Assembly: GCA_016235045.1 (NCBI GenBank)
Contig: JACRME010000021.1
Coordinates: 26,595 to 90,594, forward strand
From: Nitrosomonadales bacterium
GTDB taxonomy: Bacteria; Pseudomonadota; Gammaproteobacteria; Burkholderiales; Gallionellaceae
Reading direction: 5' to 3'
DNA: 64,000 bases
A program made the translations under genes and the position numbers. The notes beneath the pieces were generated by a model. That model was not told the origin of the DNA and did not search any database. It saw nothing but the letters and a program-made list of their open reading frames with translations. Below, piece after piece: positions 1 through 10,380 of this stretch; within the stretch, counting starts at the first letter, position 1; each line of letters starts with the position of its first letter.

Positions 1-1415
1 CCGTCCTTGATCAGGCCCATGGCGATACCTGCAACGTGGGTCTTCAGCGGCACGCCCGCATCCATCAGCGACAGGCAGCCGCCGCACACGGAAGCCATGG
101 AGCTGGAACCGTTGGACTCGGTGATCTCGGACACCACGCGGATGGCGTAGCCGCACTCTTCTTCGCTCGGCAGCACGGCTACCAGTGCGCGCTTGGCCAG
201 ACGGCCGTGGCCGATCTCGCGGCGCTTGGGCGTACCGACGCGGCCGGTCTCGCCGGTGGCGTACGGGGGGAAGTTGTAGTGCAGCATGAAGCGGTCGGAG
301 TACTCGCCCTGCAATGCGTCGATGGTCTGCGCGTCGCGCATGGAACCCAGTGTCGCCACCACGATGGCTTGCGTTTCGCCGCGGGTGAACAGCACCGAAC
401 CGTGGGTACGCGGCAGCACGCCGGTACGGATGGTGATCGGGCGCACGGTGCGGGTGTCGCGACCGTCGATGCGCGGCTCGCCGCTCAGGATCTGGCCGCG
501 CACGATCTTGGCTTCCAGTGCGCTGAACAGTTCGCCGATCTCGTTCTTGGATACGTTCTCGAATTCCGGCGTGGCTAATGCTTCAGACACCTTGGCACGG
601 ATCGCCTCGACTTGATGGGTACGGGCCTGTTTTTCACGCACAGCGTAAGCAGCCTTCAGGTCGCTTTCGGCCAGCGCATTGATCTTGGCGATCAGCGCCT
701 CGTTCTTCGCGGCCGGGGTCCAGTCCCAGTCGTCCTGGCCGACTTCATTCGCCATTTCGATGATCGCGTTGATCACGGTCTGCATCTGCTCGTGGCCGTA
801 TACAACCGCGCCCAGCATGATTTCTTCGGACAGTTGTTGCGCTTCGGATTCCACCATCAATACCGCCTTGGAAGTACCGGCGACCACCAGGTCCATCTGC
901 GACTCGACCAGTTCGTCCTTGGTCGGGTTCAGCACATACTGGCCGTTCAGGTAGCCCACGCGTGCTGCACCGATGGGGCCGTCGAACGGGATGCCGGAGA
1001 TCGCCAGCGCGGCGGATGCACCGATCATGGACGGAATGTCGGAATCGATTTGCGGATCGGAAGACATCACGGTCGCCACGATCTGCACTTCGTTGTAGAA
1101 ACTCTCGGGGAACAGCGGGCGCAGCGGACGGTCGATCAGACGCGAGGTCAATATCTCTTTTTCGCTGGGGCGGCCTTCACGCTTGAAGAAGCTGCCGGGA
1201 ATCTTGCCCGCGGCGTAGGTGCGCTCCTGGTAATCCACGGTCAGTGGGAAGAAATCCTGGTCGGGTTTGGCATCCTTGCGGCCCACCACAGTGACCAGCA
1301 CCACGGTGTCGTCCAGACTGACGATGACTGCACCGCTGGATTGGCGCGCGATTTCGCCGGTTTCCAGGGTCAATTGATGTTTGCCGTAGCTCAGGGTTTT
1401 TTTATAGTGACTCAA
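1..1415 (-). CDS. pnp: Polyribonucleotide nucleotidyltransferase (PNPase), C-terminus cut by window edge; TTG start
   Basis: Minus-strand translation reads (TTG)[102 protein letters not shown], typical PNPase; RBS GGAGAG just upstream; follows rpsO. Confidence 0.95.
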   Translation of the reverse strand, partial: MSHYKKTLSYGKHQLTLETGEIARQSSGAVIVSLDDTVVLVTVVGRKDAKPDQDFFPLTVDYQERTYAAGKIPGSFFKREGRPSEKEILTSRLIDRPLRPLFPESFYNEVQIVATVMSSDPQIDSDIPSMIGASAALAISGIPFDGPIGAARVGYLNGQYVLNPTKDELVESQMDLVVAGTSKAVLMVESEAQQLSEEIMLGAVVYGHEQMQTVINAIIEMANEVGQDDWDWTPAAKNEALIAKINALAESDLKAAYAVREKQARTHQVEAIRAKVSEALATPEFENVSKNEIGELFSALEAKIVRGQILSGEPRIDGRDTRTVRPITIRTGVLPRTHGSVLFTRGETQAIVVATLGSMRDAQTIDALQGEYSDRFMLHYNFPPYATGETGRVGTPKRREIGHGRLAKRALVAVLPSEEECGYAIRVVSEITESNGSSSMASVCGGCLSLMDAGVPLKTHVAGIAMGLIKD

Positions 1416-1480
1416 GATAGCTCTCTCCAATGTGTATGCGTGACCGAGTTGCCAGCGTGTTGCTTCGACATCCAAAACGA

Positions 1481-1504
1481 AGCGGGCCGCATTCGCGACC
1501 CGCT
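1481..1504 (-). terminator. rpsO-pnp intergenic hairpin (rpsO terminator / possible RNase III-processed pnp leader)
   Basis: AGCGGGtCGC-GAAT-GCGgCCCGCT stem-loop between rpsO stop and pnp start, followed on minus strand by a short T run. Confidence 0.6.
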
Positions 1505-1517
1505 ACTTAATCCGTTG

Positions 1518-1787
1518 TTACTTGCGCAGATCCAGACGCTTGATCAGTTCCTTGTAACCGCCTTCGTTCTTGCTCTTCAGGTAGTCCAGCAGCTTGCGGC
1601 GGCGGCTTACCAGACGCAACAGACCGCGACGCGAGTGGTGATCCTTGTTGTGCTCCTTGAAATGATCGGTCAGGTAGTTGATACGGGCCGTCATCAGGGC
1701 TACTTGTACTTCCGGGGAGCCGGTATCGCCCTTGGCGCGCTGATAGTCAGTCACGATCTGCGATTTTTGTGCGGCGGTAATAGACAT
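1518..1787 (-). CDS. rpsO: 30S ribosomal protein S15
   Basis: 89 aa [71 protein letters not shown]. Confidence 0.98.
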   Translation of the reverse strand: MSITAAQKSQIVTDYQRAKGDTGSPEVQVALMTARINYLTDHFKEHNKDHHSRRGLLRLVSRRRKLLDYLKSKNEGGYKELIKRLDLRK

Positions 1788-1843
1788 TGACTTCTCTCTC
1801 CAATAAAAAAGTGCGGCATTCTACCCTTTATTAGGGGGTTCGC

Positions 1844-2764
1844 TCAAGCTGAATTAGCCCCTGCGGCGGCTTTCGCCACGCTGGACAGCAGTCTGCTCGG
1901 CACCAGCCGCCCGCCCGCCAGCTCGCCCAGCCCAATAAAGCTCCCTTCGGCGTACAAACGTCGCTTTCCGTCCGGATATCCGTCGTTCAGACCCAGTTTT
2001 TGCCCCTGGGCCAGACGATTGGCCTGCACAGCGTCCAATTCCAGGCGGGGAAGCTCCTGCACCAGGCGATCCAGCGGCATCAGGCAGGTATCGCGCTGCT
2101 CTTCGCCCATGGATTCAAGTTGCTGCAGCGTATAGGCCGCGGCCAGCCCGAATTCGCCGATGCGCGTGCGACGCAGGGCGATCAGATGCCCGCCGCATCC
2201 CAGCACCTCGCCGATATCCTCAGCCAGCGTACGGACATAAGTGCCTTTGCTGCACAGCACGCTGAATTCCAGCTCGTCGCCCTGCAACCGTTCCAGCTTC
2301 AACTCGCGGATGACCACGTTGCGCAATTCGCGCTCCACCGTCTCGCCCTTGCGGATGTACTCGTACAACGGCTTGCCCTGATGCTTGATGGCGCTGTGCA
2401 TGGGCGGAAGCTGTTGCGTCTCGCCCATGAACTTCGCCAACGCCGCCAATACCAATGCCTCGTTCACCGCGACCGGCCGCGTTTCGATGATTTCGCCTTC
2501 GGCATCGCCCGTGTTCGTGCGCTGCCCCAGGCGTATCGTCGCGCGATAACCCTTGTCGGCATCCAGCAAGGCAGTGGTGAATTTGGTGGCCTCGCCGAAA
2601 CAGACCGGCAACAGGCCGGTGGCCAGCGGATCGAGCGTGCCGGTGTGGCCGGCCTTCTCGGCATGGTACAGACGGCGGACTTTTTGCAGGGCGGTATTGG
2701 AGCTGAGTTCCAGCGGCTTGTCGAACAGCAGCACGCCGTCGAGCGGGCGTTTGATGCGGGACAT
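1844..2764 (-). CDS. truB: tRNA pseudouridine(55) synthase TruB
   Basis: 306 aa; GVLLFDKPLELSSNTALQKVRRLYHAEKAGHTGTLDPLATGLLPVCFGEATKF. Confidence 0.97.
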   Translation of the reverse strand: MSRIKRPLDGVLLFDKPLELSSNTALQKVRRLYHAEKAGHTGTLDPLATGLLPVCFGEATKFTTALLDADKGYRATIRLGQRTNTGDAEGEIIETRPVAVNEALVLAALAKFMGETQQLPPMHSAIKHQGKPLYEYIRKGETVERELRNVVIRELKLERLQGDELEFSVLCSKGTYVRTLAEDIGEVLGCGGHLIALRRTRIGEFGLAAAYTLQQLESMGEEQRDTCLMPLDRLVQELPRLELDAVQANRLAQGQKLGLNDGYPDGKRRLYAEGSFIGLGELAGGRLVPSRLLSSVAKAAAGANSA

Positions 2765-2796
2765 GGGCTATGCTTCCAAGCGGGTAAAAGCCTGTG

Positions 2797-2911
2797 TCCG
2801 CAGATTACACAGATTAAACAGATTAGAAAAAGCCAAATTCATATTGAAATTCCGAGTCGAAGGATGCGTATATTGTTGAACAATCGACTCAAAATCTACG
2901 TAATCTGCGGA
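2797..2911. repeat. Dispersed palindromic repeat (TCCGCAGATTAC... / ...GTAATCTGCGGA termini)
   Basis: Left tccgcagattacacagattaaacagatt and right aatctacgtaatctgcgga are inverted; same termini recur at 11482-11550. Confidence 0.7.
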
Positions 2912-2926
2912 TAAACGGTTTTGTCT

Positions 2927-3280
2927 TTAATGCTTGTCGCTGGCAACAGCCTGATCGATCAACTGCGAAAGATGCGCTCCGCGCTCGACGGAGGCGTCAT
3001 ACACGAAATGCAACTGGGGGGTGATGCGCAGCTTCATGGCATGCGCCAACTGGCTGCGCAGGAAGCCGGCGGCGCGCTCCAGTCCTTGCAGCAACTCCGG
3101 GCTGTCGCCGTCGAGCGAGGTGTAGAACACCTTGGCATGGGCGTGGTCGTTGGTCACTTCCACCCCGGTCAGCGTGACTTTTTTCACGCGCGGATCCTTC
3201 ACCTCCAGGCGAATCAGCTGGGCCAATTCGCGCTGGATTTGTTCGGCGATGCGATCTGTGCGCGCAAAATCCTTTGCCAT
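2927..3280 (-). CDS. rbfA: 30S ribosome-binding factor RbfA
   Basis: [56 protein letters not shown]; between truB and infB. Confidence 0.95.
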   Translation of the reverse strand: MAKDFARTDRIAEQIQRELAQLIRLEVKDPRVKKVTLTGVEVTNDHAHAKVFYTSLDGDSPELLQGLERAAGFLRSQLAHAMKLRITPQLHFVYDASVERGAHLSQLIDQAVASDKH

Positions 3281-3282
3281 TC

Positions 3283-5740
3283 CTACAGCGCCCGTGCCAC
3301 TTCGACGATCTCGAACACTTCCAGTTGGTCGCCGACTTCCAGATCGTTGTAACCCTTCAGCGAGAGGCCGCACTCGAAGTTGGACTTGACTTCCTTCGCG
3401 TCATCCTTGAAGCGTTTCAGCGAATCCAGTTCGCCGGTATGGATCACCACGTTGTTGCGCAACACGCGCACGCTGGAAGAACGCTTGATCATGCCCTCGG
3501 TGACGTAGCAACCGGCGACCGTGCCGACCTTGGAGATGTGGAACACCTGGCGGATTTCGACCATGCCGATGATGCTTTCCTTCTTCTCGGGCGCCAGCAT
3601 GCCGGACAACGCAGCCTTGATCTCGTCCACCATCGCGTAAATGATGTTGTAGTAGCGGATGTCCACACCGGACGACTCGGCCAGGCGGCGCGCTGCCGCA
3701 TCGGCACGCGAATTGAAGCCGATGATGATCGCTTTGGAAGCCAGCGCCAGGTTGACGTCGGACTCGGTGATGCCGCCCACACCGCTGTGGATCAGGCTGA
3801 CCTTGACCTCGGGCGTGGAAAGCTTCTCCAGCGATCCCGCGATCGCTTCGAGCGAACCCTGTACGTCGGCCTTCACGATCAGCGACATCGTCGGCCAGTA
3901 CGAGGAAATCCGCACCGGCGGTGGGCACTTCGGACAAGCCCTGTATCTCGACCGGAATCGAAGGCCCCGCTTCGTTCACCACCTTGCCGTTCTCGTCCAG
4001 CATCGCGCGCACGCGGCCCGACACGGAACCGACCAGGATCGCGTCGCCGCGTTTCAAGGTACCGGACTGCACCAGCAGGGTCGCCACGGCGCCCTTGCCC
4101 TTGTCCAGGCGCGCTTCCACCACCACGCCTTTGGCGCTGGCGTTCTTCGGTGCTTTCAGTTCCAGCACTTCGGCCTGCAACAGGATGCCTTCCAGCAACG
4201 TGTCGATGCCCTGCCCGGTCTTGGCGGACACTTCGACGAACATCGCATCGCCGCCCCAGTCTTCCGGCACCACGCCTTCGGCCACCAGCTCCTGGCGCAC
4301 GCGCTCGGAGTTGGCTTCGGGTTTGTCGATCTTGGTGACTGCCACCACGATAGGCACTTCAGCCGCCTTGGCGTGGTGGATCGCTTCCTTGGTCTGCGGC
4401 ATCACGCCGTCGTCCGCCGCCACCACCAGGATGACGATGTCGGTTGCTTTCGCGCCGCGCGCGCGCATCGCGGTAAACGCTTCGTGACCCGGGGTGTCGA
4501 GGAAAGTGATCATGCCGCGCGGCGTATCCACGTGGTAGGCGCCGATATGCTGGGTGATGCCGCCGGCTTCGCCGGAAGCCACGCGGGTGCGGCGGATGTA
4601 GTCCAGCAGAGAGGTCTTGCCGTGGTCGACGTGACCCATGACCGTCACCACCGGCGCGCGCGACTCCAGCACCACGTCGCCGTGATCGACCGACTCCATC
4701 AGGAAGGCATCGGGATCGTCCGGCTTGGCCGGCACTGCCTTGTGACCCAGTTCCTCGACCAGAATCATCGCGGTTTCCTGATCCAGCACCTGGTTGATGG
4801 TGACCATGGAGCCCATCTTCATCAGCGTCTTGATGATCTCGGCCGCCTTGATCGACATCTTCTGCGCCAGTTCGGCCACGGTGATGGTTTCCGGAACCAT
4901 CACTTCCTGCACGATAGGCTCGGTCGGCAGCGAGAATGCGTGTGCCGCTTCCGGCTTGCTGTGTTTCTCGTGACGCGGCGCGCGAATCGCACTGCCGCCG
5001 GTACGCCCGCCCAATCCGGCACGGGTATCGGTGCTGCGCGAAGGCGGACGCTTCTTGTGTCCGGCCTCGTCCCACGGACTATCCTTGGCTGCGGGCTTCT
5101 CGGTCTTCTTGGCGGGACGCGCCACTTTGTCGCCCGGCTTGAGCGTCGGCTTATGCAAAGTGCCTTCGGATGCGGGCACGGCGGCAGCGGCTACGGGTGC
5201 GGCAACCGCTGCCTTCGCCTCAACCGCGGGTTCCGGTGCAGGCGCGGGCGCAGGCTCTGCGGCAACCTTGCGCTTGCTGCGCTCCTGCTTGGCTTGCACT
5301 TCCGCCGCCTGGCGGGCTGCCAACTCGGCTTGCAGTCGCGCTTCTTCGTCGCGCGCTTTCTGTTCCTGCTCGTCCAGCACTTTCTTGGGTTTTTTCGGCT
5401 TGGCCTCTTCCGCTACAGGCGCGGGGGCTTCGGCAACCTGCTCGGCAGCGGGCGCGACGGTGCGTTTCTTGCGCACTTCCACCTGGATGGTGCGCGCCTT
5501 GCCCGTGCTGTCCGCCTTCTTGATCGCGGTCGTCTCGCGGCGCGTCAATGTGATCTTGTTCTTGCCCGCACCGTGCGCTCCGCGCAAGTGTTCCAGCAGT
5601 TGCGACTTATCCTGTTCCGAAATGGAGTCGGTATCTTTCTGCTTGCTGACCCCGGCCGATTTCAACTGCTCCAACAGCAGCTCTACCGGCAGCCCCAGCT
5701 CACCCGCAAATTGCGCGACGTTCATTTTTCCCATTGCCAC
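3283..5740 (-). pseudogene. infB: Translation initiation factor IF-2, reading frame broken by internal deletion/frameshift (junction about 3880-3900)
   Basis: N-terminal and GTPase part in one frame (ORF 3401-5740, ...[15 protein letters not shown]...[14 protein letters not shown]); C-terminal part in another frame (ORF 3283-3915, [43 protein letters not shown]...). The conserved linker between them is absent. Confidence 0.9.
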
Positions 5741-5792
5741 CCCTTAAACCAATACCAGACTACGGATAAACCTGTGTTTCCTGCGCTTCGGC

Positions 5793-7232
5793 TCAAACGA
5801 ACCAGGGCGCGCGCGCCGTCATGATCAACTGGTTGGCGCGCTCGGCGTCCATGCCGGTCATTTCCACCAACTCATCGCCATCCAGGTCGGCCAACTGCTC
5901 CTGCGTGCCGACACCCTTGCCCGCCAGGGTGCGTGCCGTTTCCTCGTCCATGCCTTCGATCTTCAGCAGGTCTTCGATGTTGTGTTCGACCTGCTCTTCG
6001 TTGGCAATGGCCGCCGTCAGCAAGGCGTTGCGCGCACGGCTGCGCAACTCGTTCACGGTTGCCTCGTCGAACGCCTCGATCGCCTGCATCTCCTCCAGCG
6101 GCACATAGGCCACTTCTTCCAGCGTGTTGAAACCTTCCTGCACCAGAATATCTGCGACTTCCTCGTCCACATCCAGCTTGGCCACGAACAAATCGCGGAT
6201 CACCGAGAACTCCTGCTCGTTCTTCTCGGCGGATTGCTCCACCGTCATACGCACGTTTTGACCGCCGCGTCCGATAGCCTGCGCCAGATTCTCTTCCTCG
6301 ACCACCACATCCATGCTGTGCTTGTCTTCATCCACCACGATGCTGGTCACTTCGGCCGGCGCCAAGGCGTTGATCACGTAGGTGGCCGGTTCGTCCGCCC
6401 ACAAAATGATATCCACGCGTTCGCCCGCCAGTTCGTTGGTCACCGCCTGTACGCGCGAACCGCGCATGCCCACGCAGGTGCCGATCGGGTCGAGACGCTG
6501 GTCGTGGCTGCGCACCGCGATCTTGGCGCGCGAACCGGGGTCGCGCGCGGCGCTGACGATGTCCAGGATGCCTTCTTCGATTTCCGGAACTTCCAGTTCG
6601 AACAGCTTCTTCAGGAACTCGGTAGTGATGCGCGACAGGACGATCTGCGGGCCGCGCACGGTGCGGTCCACGCGCAGCAGATAAGCCCGCACGCGGTCGC
6701 CGACGCGCAGGTTCTCTTTCGGGATCATCTGGTCGCGCGGCAGCAAGGCTTCGATCTTGCCGAATTCGATGATGGCGTTGCCGCGTTCGATGCGCTTGAT
6801 CGTACCGGACACCAGGTGCTCGTTGCGCTCCATGAAGTCGGCCAGGATCTGTTCGCGCTCGGCATCGCGGATCTTCTGGAAGATGACCTGCTTGGCGGCT
6901 TGCGCGCCGATGCGGCCGAAATCGATGTTCTCCAGCGGCTCTTCGATGAACTCTTCCAACTGGATATGCGGATCGCGCTTCTGCGCCTCTTCCAGCTTGA
7001 TGTGCAGTTCGGGTGTTTCGAAGGTCTCGTCGTCCATCACCTGCCAGCGGCGGAAAGACTCGTATTCGCCGGACTGGCGGTCGATGCTCACGCGCACATC
7101 CGCTTCTTCTTCCACGAAACGCTTCTTGGTCGCCGAGGCCAGGGCCGATTCCAGCGCACCGAACACGATCTCCTTGTCCACGTTCTTCTCACGTGCCAGG
7201 GCATCCACCAACAACAGAACTTCACGACTCAT
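5793..7232 (-). CDS. nusA: Transcription termination/antitermination protein NusA (lacks the conserved LASxLxGW segment of the second KH domain)
   Basis: 479 aa [39 protein letters not shown]...[18 protein letters not shown]... ; reads [14 protein letters not shown]. Confidence 0.95.
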   Translation of the reverse strand: MSREVLLLVDALAREKNVDKEIVFGALESALASATKKRFVEEEADVRVSIDRQSGEYESFRRWQVMDDETFETPELHIKLEEAQKRDPHIQLEEFIEEPLENIDFGRIGAQAAKQVIFQKIRDAEREQILADFMERNEHLVSGTIKRIERGNAIIEFGKIEALLPRDQMIPKENLRVGDRVRAYLLRVDRTVRGPQIVLSRITTEFLKKLFELEVPEIEEGILDIVSAARDPGSRAKIAVRSHDQRLDPIGTCVGMRGSRVQAVTNELAGERVDIILWADEPATYVINALAPAEVTSIVVDEDKHSMDVVVEEENLAQAIGRGGQNVRMTVEQSAEKNEQEFSVIRDLFVAKLDVDEEVADILVQEGFNTLEEVAYVPLEEMQAIEAFDEATVNELRSRARNALLTAAIANEEQVEHNIEDLLKIEGMDEETARTLAGKGVGTQEQLADLDGDELVEMTGMDAERANQLIMTARAPWFV

Positions 7233-7247
7233 AACTTTCTCCAGCGA

Positions 7248-7673
7248 CTAGAACACAGGCACCAAACGCGCCTTATCCATATTCGACAGCTCAATTGCTA
7301 CATTGCTGCCATCCACATCCAACTGTAAAACCCCATCCTTCAACTCGCCGATGATGCCGACGAAGTTTTTGCGACCGTTCATGGGCACGCGCACCTTGAT
7401 CTGCGCCTTTTGCCCGGCAAAACGCACGAAATCGGCTTCTTTCTTGACCACCCGATCCAGCCCCGGCGAGGACACCTCAAGGCGTTCATAATCAACACCT
7501 TCCACCGTGAACAGGCGCACCAACTGATTGCTCACCCGCTCGCAGTCTTCCACCGCGATGCCATCCGGCTTGTCCATGAACACGCGCATCAGCCCGCGGC
7601 CGGACAACTCCAGATCGACCAGTTCGTAACCCATCCCGGCCAGCGTCGTCTCTACCAGCTTCGCCACATCCAT
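7248..7673 (-). CDS. rimP: Ribosome maturation factor RimP
   Basis: [51 protein letters not shown]...[14 protein letters not shown] at 7673; precedes nusA. Confidence 0.93.
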   Translation of the reverse strand: MDVAKLVETTLAGMGYELVDLELSGRGLMRVFMDKPDGIAVEDCERVSNQLVRLFTVEGVDYERLEVSSPGLDRVVKKEADFVRFAGQKAQIKVRVPMNGRKNFVGIIGELKDGVLQLDVDGSNVAIELSNMDKARLVPVF

Positions 7674-7783
7674 ATCCGTACCCACAAATAAAAAACGGGC
7701 CTGAAGCCCATCTGAAAACGGCGCGGATTGTACCAAAACGTCAGACCAATGGAAACAGGTATTTAAGGCCATCTCGAAAAGAG

Positions 7784-7915
7784 CCCCCTTCCCAACCCTT
7801 CCCCCATTGGGAGAAGGGCTCGGCATCCCTCTGGTGGAACTACTAGCCATTCGACTAAGCCCGCAAGCGGGCTAGTCGCTGGTTATCCCGCCGGGGGAGG
7901 GACTGAGGGTGGGGG
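7784..7915. repeat. GC-rich dispersed palindromic repeat, copy 1
   Basis: cccccttcccaacccttcccccattgggagaaggg ... ccgggggagggactgagggtggggg, with an internal gactaagcccgcaagcgggctagtc hairpin; related to 8766-8856 and 12222-12299. Confidence 0.7.
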
Positions 7916-7928
7916 ATACCCTGTCCGA

Positions 7929-9062
7929 CTACTGCCGCATCAACGTCCGGATGCCTTGCACATCCGGCTGCAACACCACACCCTTTTCGGTAATCAACCC
8001 CGTCACCAACTCCGCCGGCGTCACATCAAAGGCCGGATTGCGTATCTTCACCCCCTCCGCCGCCCAGTGATAGTCGCGGAAACCCTTCACCTCCTCCACC
8101 GAACGTTCCTCGATGGGGATGTCCTTGCCCGAGGCGATGTTCAAGTCGATGGTCGACAGCGGACACGCCACATAGAACGGGATGTTGTGCCGCTTCGCCA
8201 GCACCGCCACCATATAAGTACCGATCTTGTTCGCCACATCGCCGTTGGCCGCCACGCGATCCGTACCCACCACCACCGCATCGATCTCGCCGTGCGCCAT
8301 CAGGTGACCGGCCATGTTGTCGGTGATCAGCGTCACCGGGATGCTCTCCTGCACCATCTCCCACGCCGTCAGCCGCGCACCTTGCAGGAAAGGCCTTGTC
8401 TCGTCGGCGATCACCGAAATCTTCTTGCCCGCCTCCACCGCCGAACGGAACACCCCCAGCGCCGTGCCCCAGCCCGCCGTCGCCAGCGCGCCCGCATTGC
8501 AATGCGTCAACACCCGCGCGCCGTCTTTCAGCAAGGCCGCGCCGTGCGCGCCCATGGCCTTATTGATGCGGATGTCCTCGGCCAGAATCTCGTGCGCCTC
8601 GGCCAGTAAACGCTGTGCGACCTGTTGCGGCGTTTGCGTAGCGACGCTTTCCCAAACCTTGCGCATGCGCTGCAACGCCCAGAACAGGTTCACCGCCGTC
8701 GGGCGGCTGGCTGCCAGCACGGTGAAGCCTGTTTCCATACCCGCATTGAAATCCACCGAACCATTCCCTCCCCCTTGCAGGGGGAGGGTTAGGGTGGGGG
8801 TAGAATCGTTCACGGAGTCCACCCCCATCCCAACCTTCCCCCTGCCCGGGGGAAGGAGTTGAGACAACCGCAGCGCCTCCAGCGCCACCCCATAAGCTGC
8901 CGCCACACCAATGGCCGGCGCACCGCGCACCACCATGCTGCGGATGCCCTCAGCTACGGAATGCGCTGTGTAATAGCTCAGATATTCAAACGCAGCAGGC
9001 AGGATGCGCTGGTCTATCATTTCCAGACGGTTGTTGAACCAGCGCAGGGTTTCGATTTTCAT
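7929..9062 (-). CDS. mtnA: S-methyl-5-thioribose-1-phosphate isomerase MtnA, with in-frame repeat insertion
   Basis: 377 aa; VVRGAPAIGVAAAYG, HCNAGALATAGWGTALGVFRSA, VGTDRVAANGDVANKIGTY, IPFYVACPLSTID; insertion LLPPGRGKVGMGVDSVNDSTPTLTLPLQGGGNG within the N-terminal region. Confidence 0.93.
   Translation of the reverse strand: MKIETLRWFNNRLEMIDQRILPAAFEYLSYYTAHSVAEGIRSMVVRGAPAIGVAAAYGVALEALRLSQLLPPGRGKVGMGVDSVNDSTPTLTLPLQGGGNGSVDFNAGMETGFTVLAASRPTAVNLFWALQRMRKVWESVATQTPQQVAQRLLAEAHEILAEDIRINKAMGAHGAALLKDGARVLTHCNAGALATAGWGTALGVFRSAVEAGKKISVIADETRPFLQGARLTAWEMVQESIPVTLITDNMAGHLMAHGEIDAVVVGTDRVAANGDVANKIGTYMVAVLAKRHNIPFYVACPLSTIDLNIASGKDIPIEERSVEEVKGFRDYHWAAEGVKIRNPAFDVTPAELVTGLITEKGVVLQPDVQGIRTLMRQ
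8766..8856. repeat. GC-rich dispersed palindromic repeat, copy 2 (inside mtnA)
   Basis: ccctccccc-ttgca-gggggaggg ttagggtgggggt ... acccccatcccaa ccttccccc-tgccc-gggggaagg: two hairpins arranged as a larger inverted repeat. Confidence 0.85.
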
Positions 9063-9469
9063 TTAGTTACCTTAATTCTTTCTCTGTAGAACTCATTTTC
9101 AACCTCGTGCAGGAACTGAGTGAATTCGTCGTAAGTCATGAAGATGCTCTTCTTGTCATTTTCAAAGTGATAGCCGTTTTCGTCGATTGAAAAGCTGTTG
9201 TGAGCAATAGAATCCCGTATGACCTTTACTTGCTCAGTTACTCCCACCAATTCTTTTTTATCCTTTTTGAATTCTTCTTTCATAAGGATTATCGGCAAAA
9301 GCCTGTAGATTCCGAAATTCTGATTCAACAAGGTGTGTTGAGCTGAAAATCGTTTTTGAAAATCCTCACGTATTGCTTTCAGCGTCGTTTCATCTGGATA
9401 AGTATCGAACACATGCAACATGTATTCGACATATTTCAGGTGAGCATTGATCGCTAAAATTGTTTCCAT
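9059..9469 (-). CDS. Hypothetical protein, possible HEPN-like (RDSIAH motif)
   Basis: 136 aa ORF METILAINAHLKYVEYMLHVFDTYPDETTLK...VTEQVKVIRDSIAHNSFSIDENGYHF; TGA overlaps mtnA ATG; locally AT-richer than surroundings. Confidence 0.6.
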   Translation of the reverse strand: METILAINAHLKYVEYMLHVFDTYPDETTLKAIREDFQKRFSAQHTLLNQNFGIYRLLPIILMKEEFKKDKKELVGVTEQVKVIRDSIAHNSFSIDENGYHFENDKKSIFMTYDEFTQFLHEVENEFYRERIKVTK

Positions 9470-9514
9470 GAATATTTCTCGACTTGTATTGATGCTGCGT
9501 CCAGGTACTGAATC

Positions 9515-9616
9515 TAATCCCCCTCAAACTCGCACAACGCAAACACCTTGTGTCCGCGCTTCTCCAGCCGCGCCCGCCCGCCTATATCCGGCAGGTCGAT
9601 CATGAACAGCATTCGA
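9515..9616 (-). pseudogene. Diverged duplicate of the apt 3' end
   Basis: taatccccctcaaactcgcacaacgcaaacaccttgtgtccgcgcttctccagcc...ggcaggtcgatcatgaacagcattcga aligns with 10921-11023 (real apt 3' end); translates to [29 protein letters not shown]. Confidence 0.85.
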
Positions 9617-9639
9617 GGACATGGCAGCCCAATTCCCCA

Positions 9640-10380
9640 TCATTTCTCCGGCAGTATAGCTTTGCTGATTGCGCTTGCGAGGTTCACTTCGAACTCGTTC
9701 ACTGCCTCAAGAAAAAATTCGCGCAATTCGGCCAGTGTGACTTCAACCCCGATGGACTCAAACCCTTCATCATCCGCATCGAGCGGCACATTGCCAACCA
9801 GCACTTCTTTCGCGTATTCGCGCTGGAAGGACGGGTCTGCTTGCGCACCGGCTTCGAGGATGTCTTGTATCGTTTTGCCGCGTTGCATCAGCATCATCAA
9901 GTCGTACAGGTCGCGCGACCTGACTCTTTGCGAGATGAGCCATGACTTCATGTTGAACAGCGCCTCTTCGTCGGCAATACTGAACAGGGTTTTGCTTTTG
10001 AGTCTTTTCATTTGCGCAAAGTGGCGATAGGGAACATCGTCGCGCGCGAAGAAGGTGACCTTTACGCCATCGATGATGTGGTCGCGGCTTTGCGATAGCA
10101 GGTCGATCCCGTTGATGCGCGCTTGCGAAATTTTCCAAGCGGGGGTGGCGAATTCGTGGGCAAGACCATGCTGGCCCAAGTTGAACAAGATGGAATCCAC
10201 CCGGTCTTTGGACATGGAGATGGCGGGTAGCCAAAAATCCAGGTCTTCGCTCAAACGGTGGCCGATCTGAATGGAGAGCGCCGTACCGCCAATCAGTACA
10301 AACCCCTTCATCAAAGGCTCTTGCGCAAGCTCCTGGAATACGCGCCGGGTGCGCTCCGGCATGCAATCAAGCTTGAGCAT
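9640..10380 (-). CDS. Nucleotidyltransferase, AbiEii/AbiGii toxin family
   Basis: 246 aa with GGTALSIQIGHRLSEDLDFWLP nucleotidyltransferase motif; paired with an XRE-HTH gene that overlaps it. Confidence 0.8.
   Translation of the reverse strand: MLKLDCMPERTRRVFQELAQEPLMKGFVLIGGTALSIQIGHRLSEDLDFWLPAISMSKDRVDSILFNLGQHGLAHEFATPAWKISQARINGIDLLSQSRDHIIDGVKVTFFARDDVPYRHFAQMKRLKSKTLFSIADEEALFNMKSWLISQRVRSRDLYDLMMLMQRGKTIQDILEAGAQADPSFQREYAKEVLVGNVPLDADDEGFESIGVEVTLAELREFFLEAVNEFEVNLASAISKAILPEK

Noticed and set aside
3283-3915. A programmed ribosomal frameshift in infB
   Set aside because: Not just a frame change: a conserved block of about 45 residues is missing at the junction, and no slippery heptamer plus stimulator is evident
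3659-5824. 721-aa plus-strand ORF antisense to infB
   Set aside because: Composition typical of the antisense strand of high-GC coding DNA (His/Arg/Gly rich); infB homology is unambiguous on the minus strand
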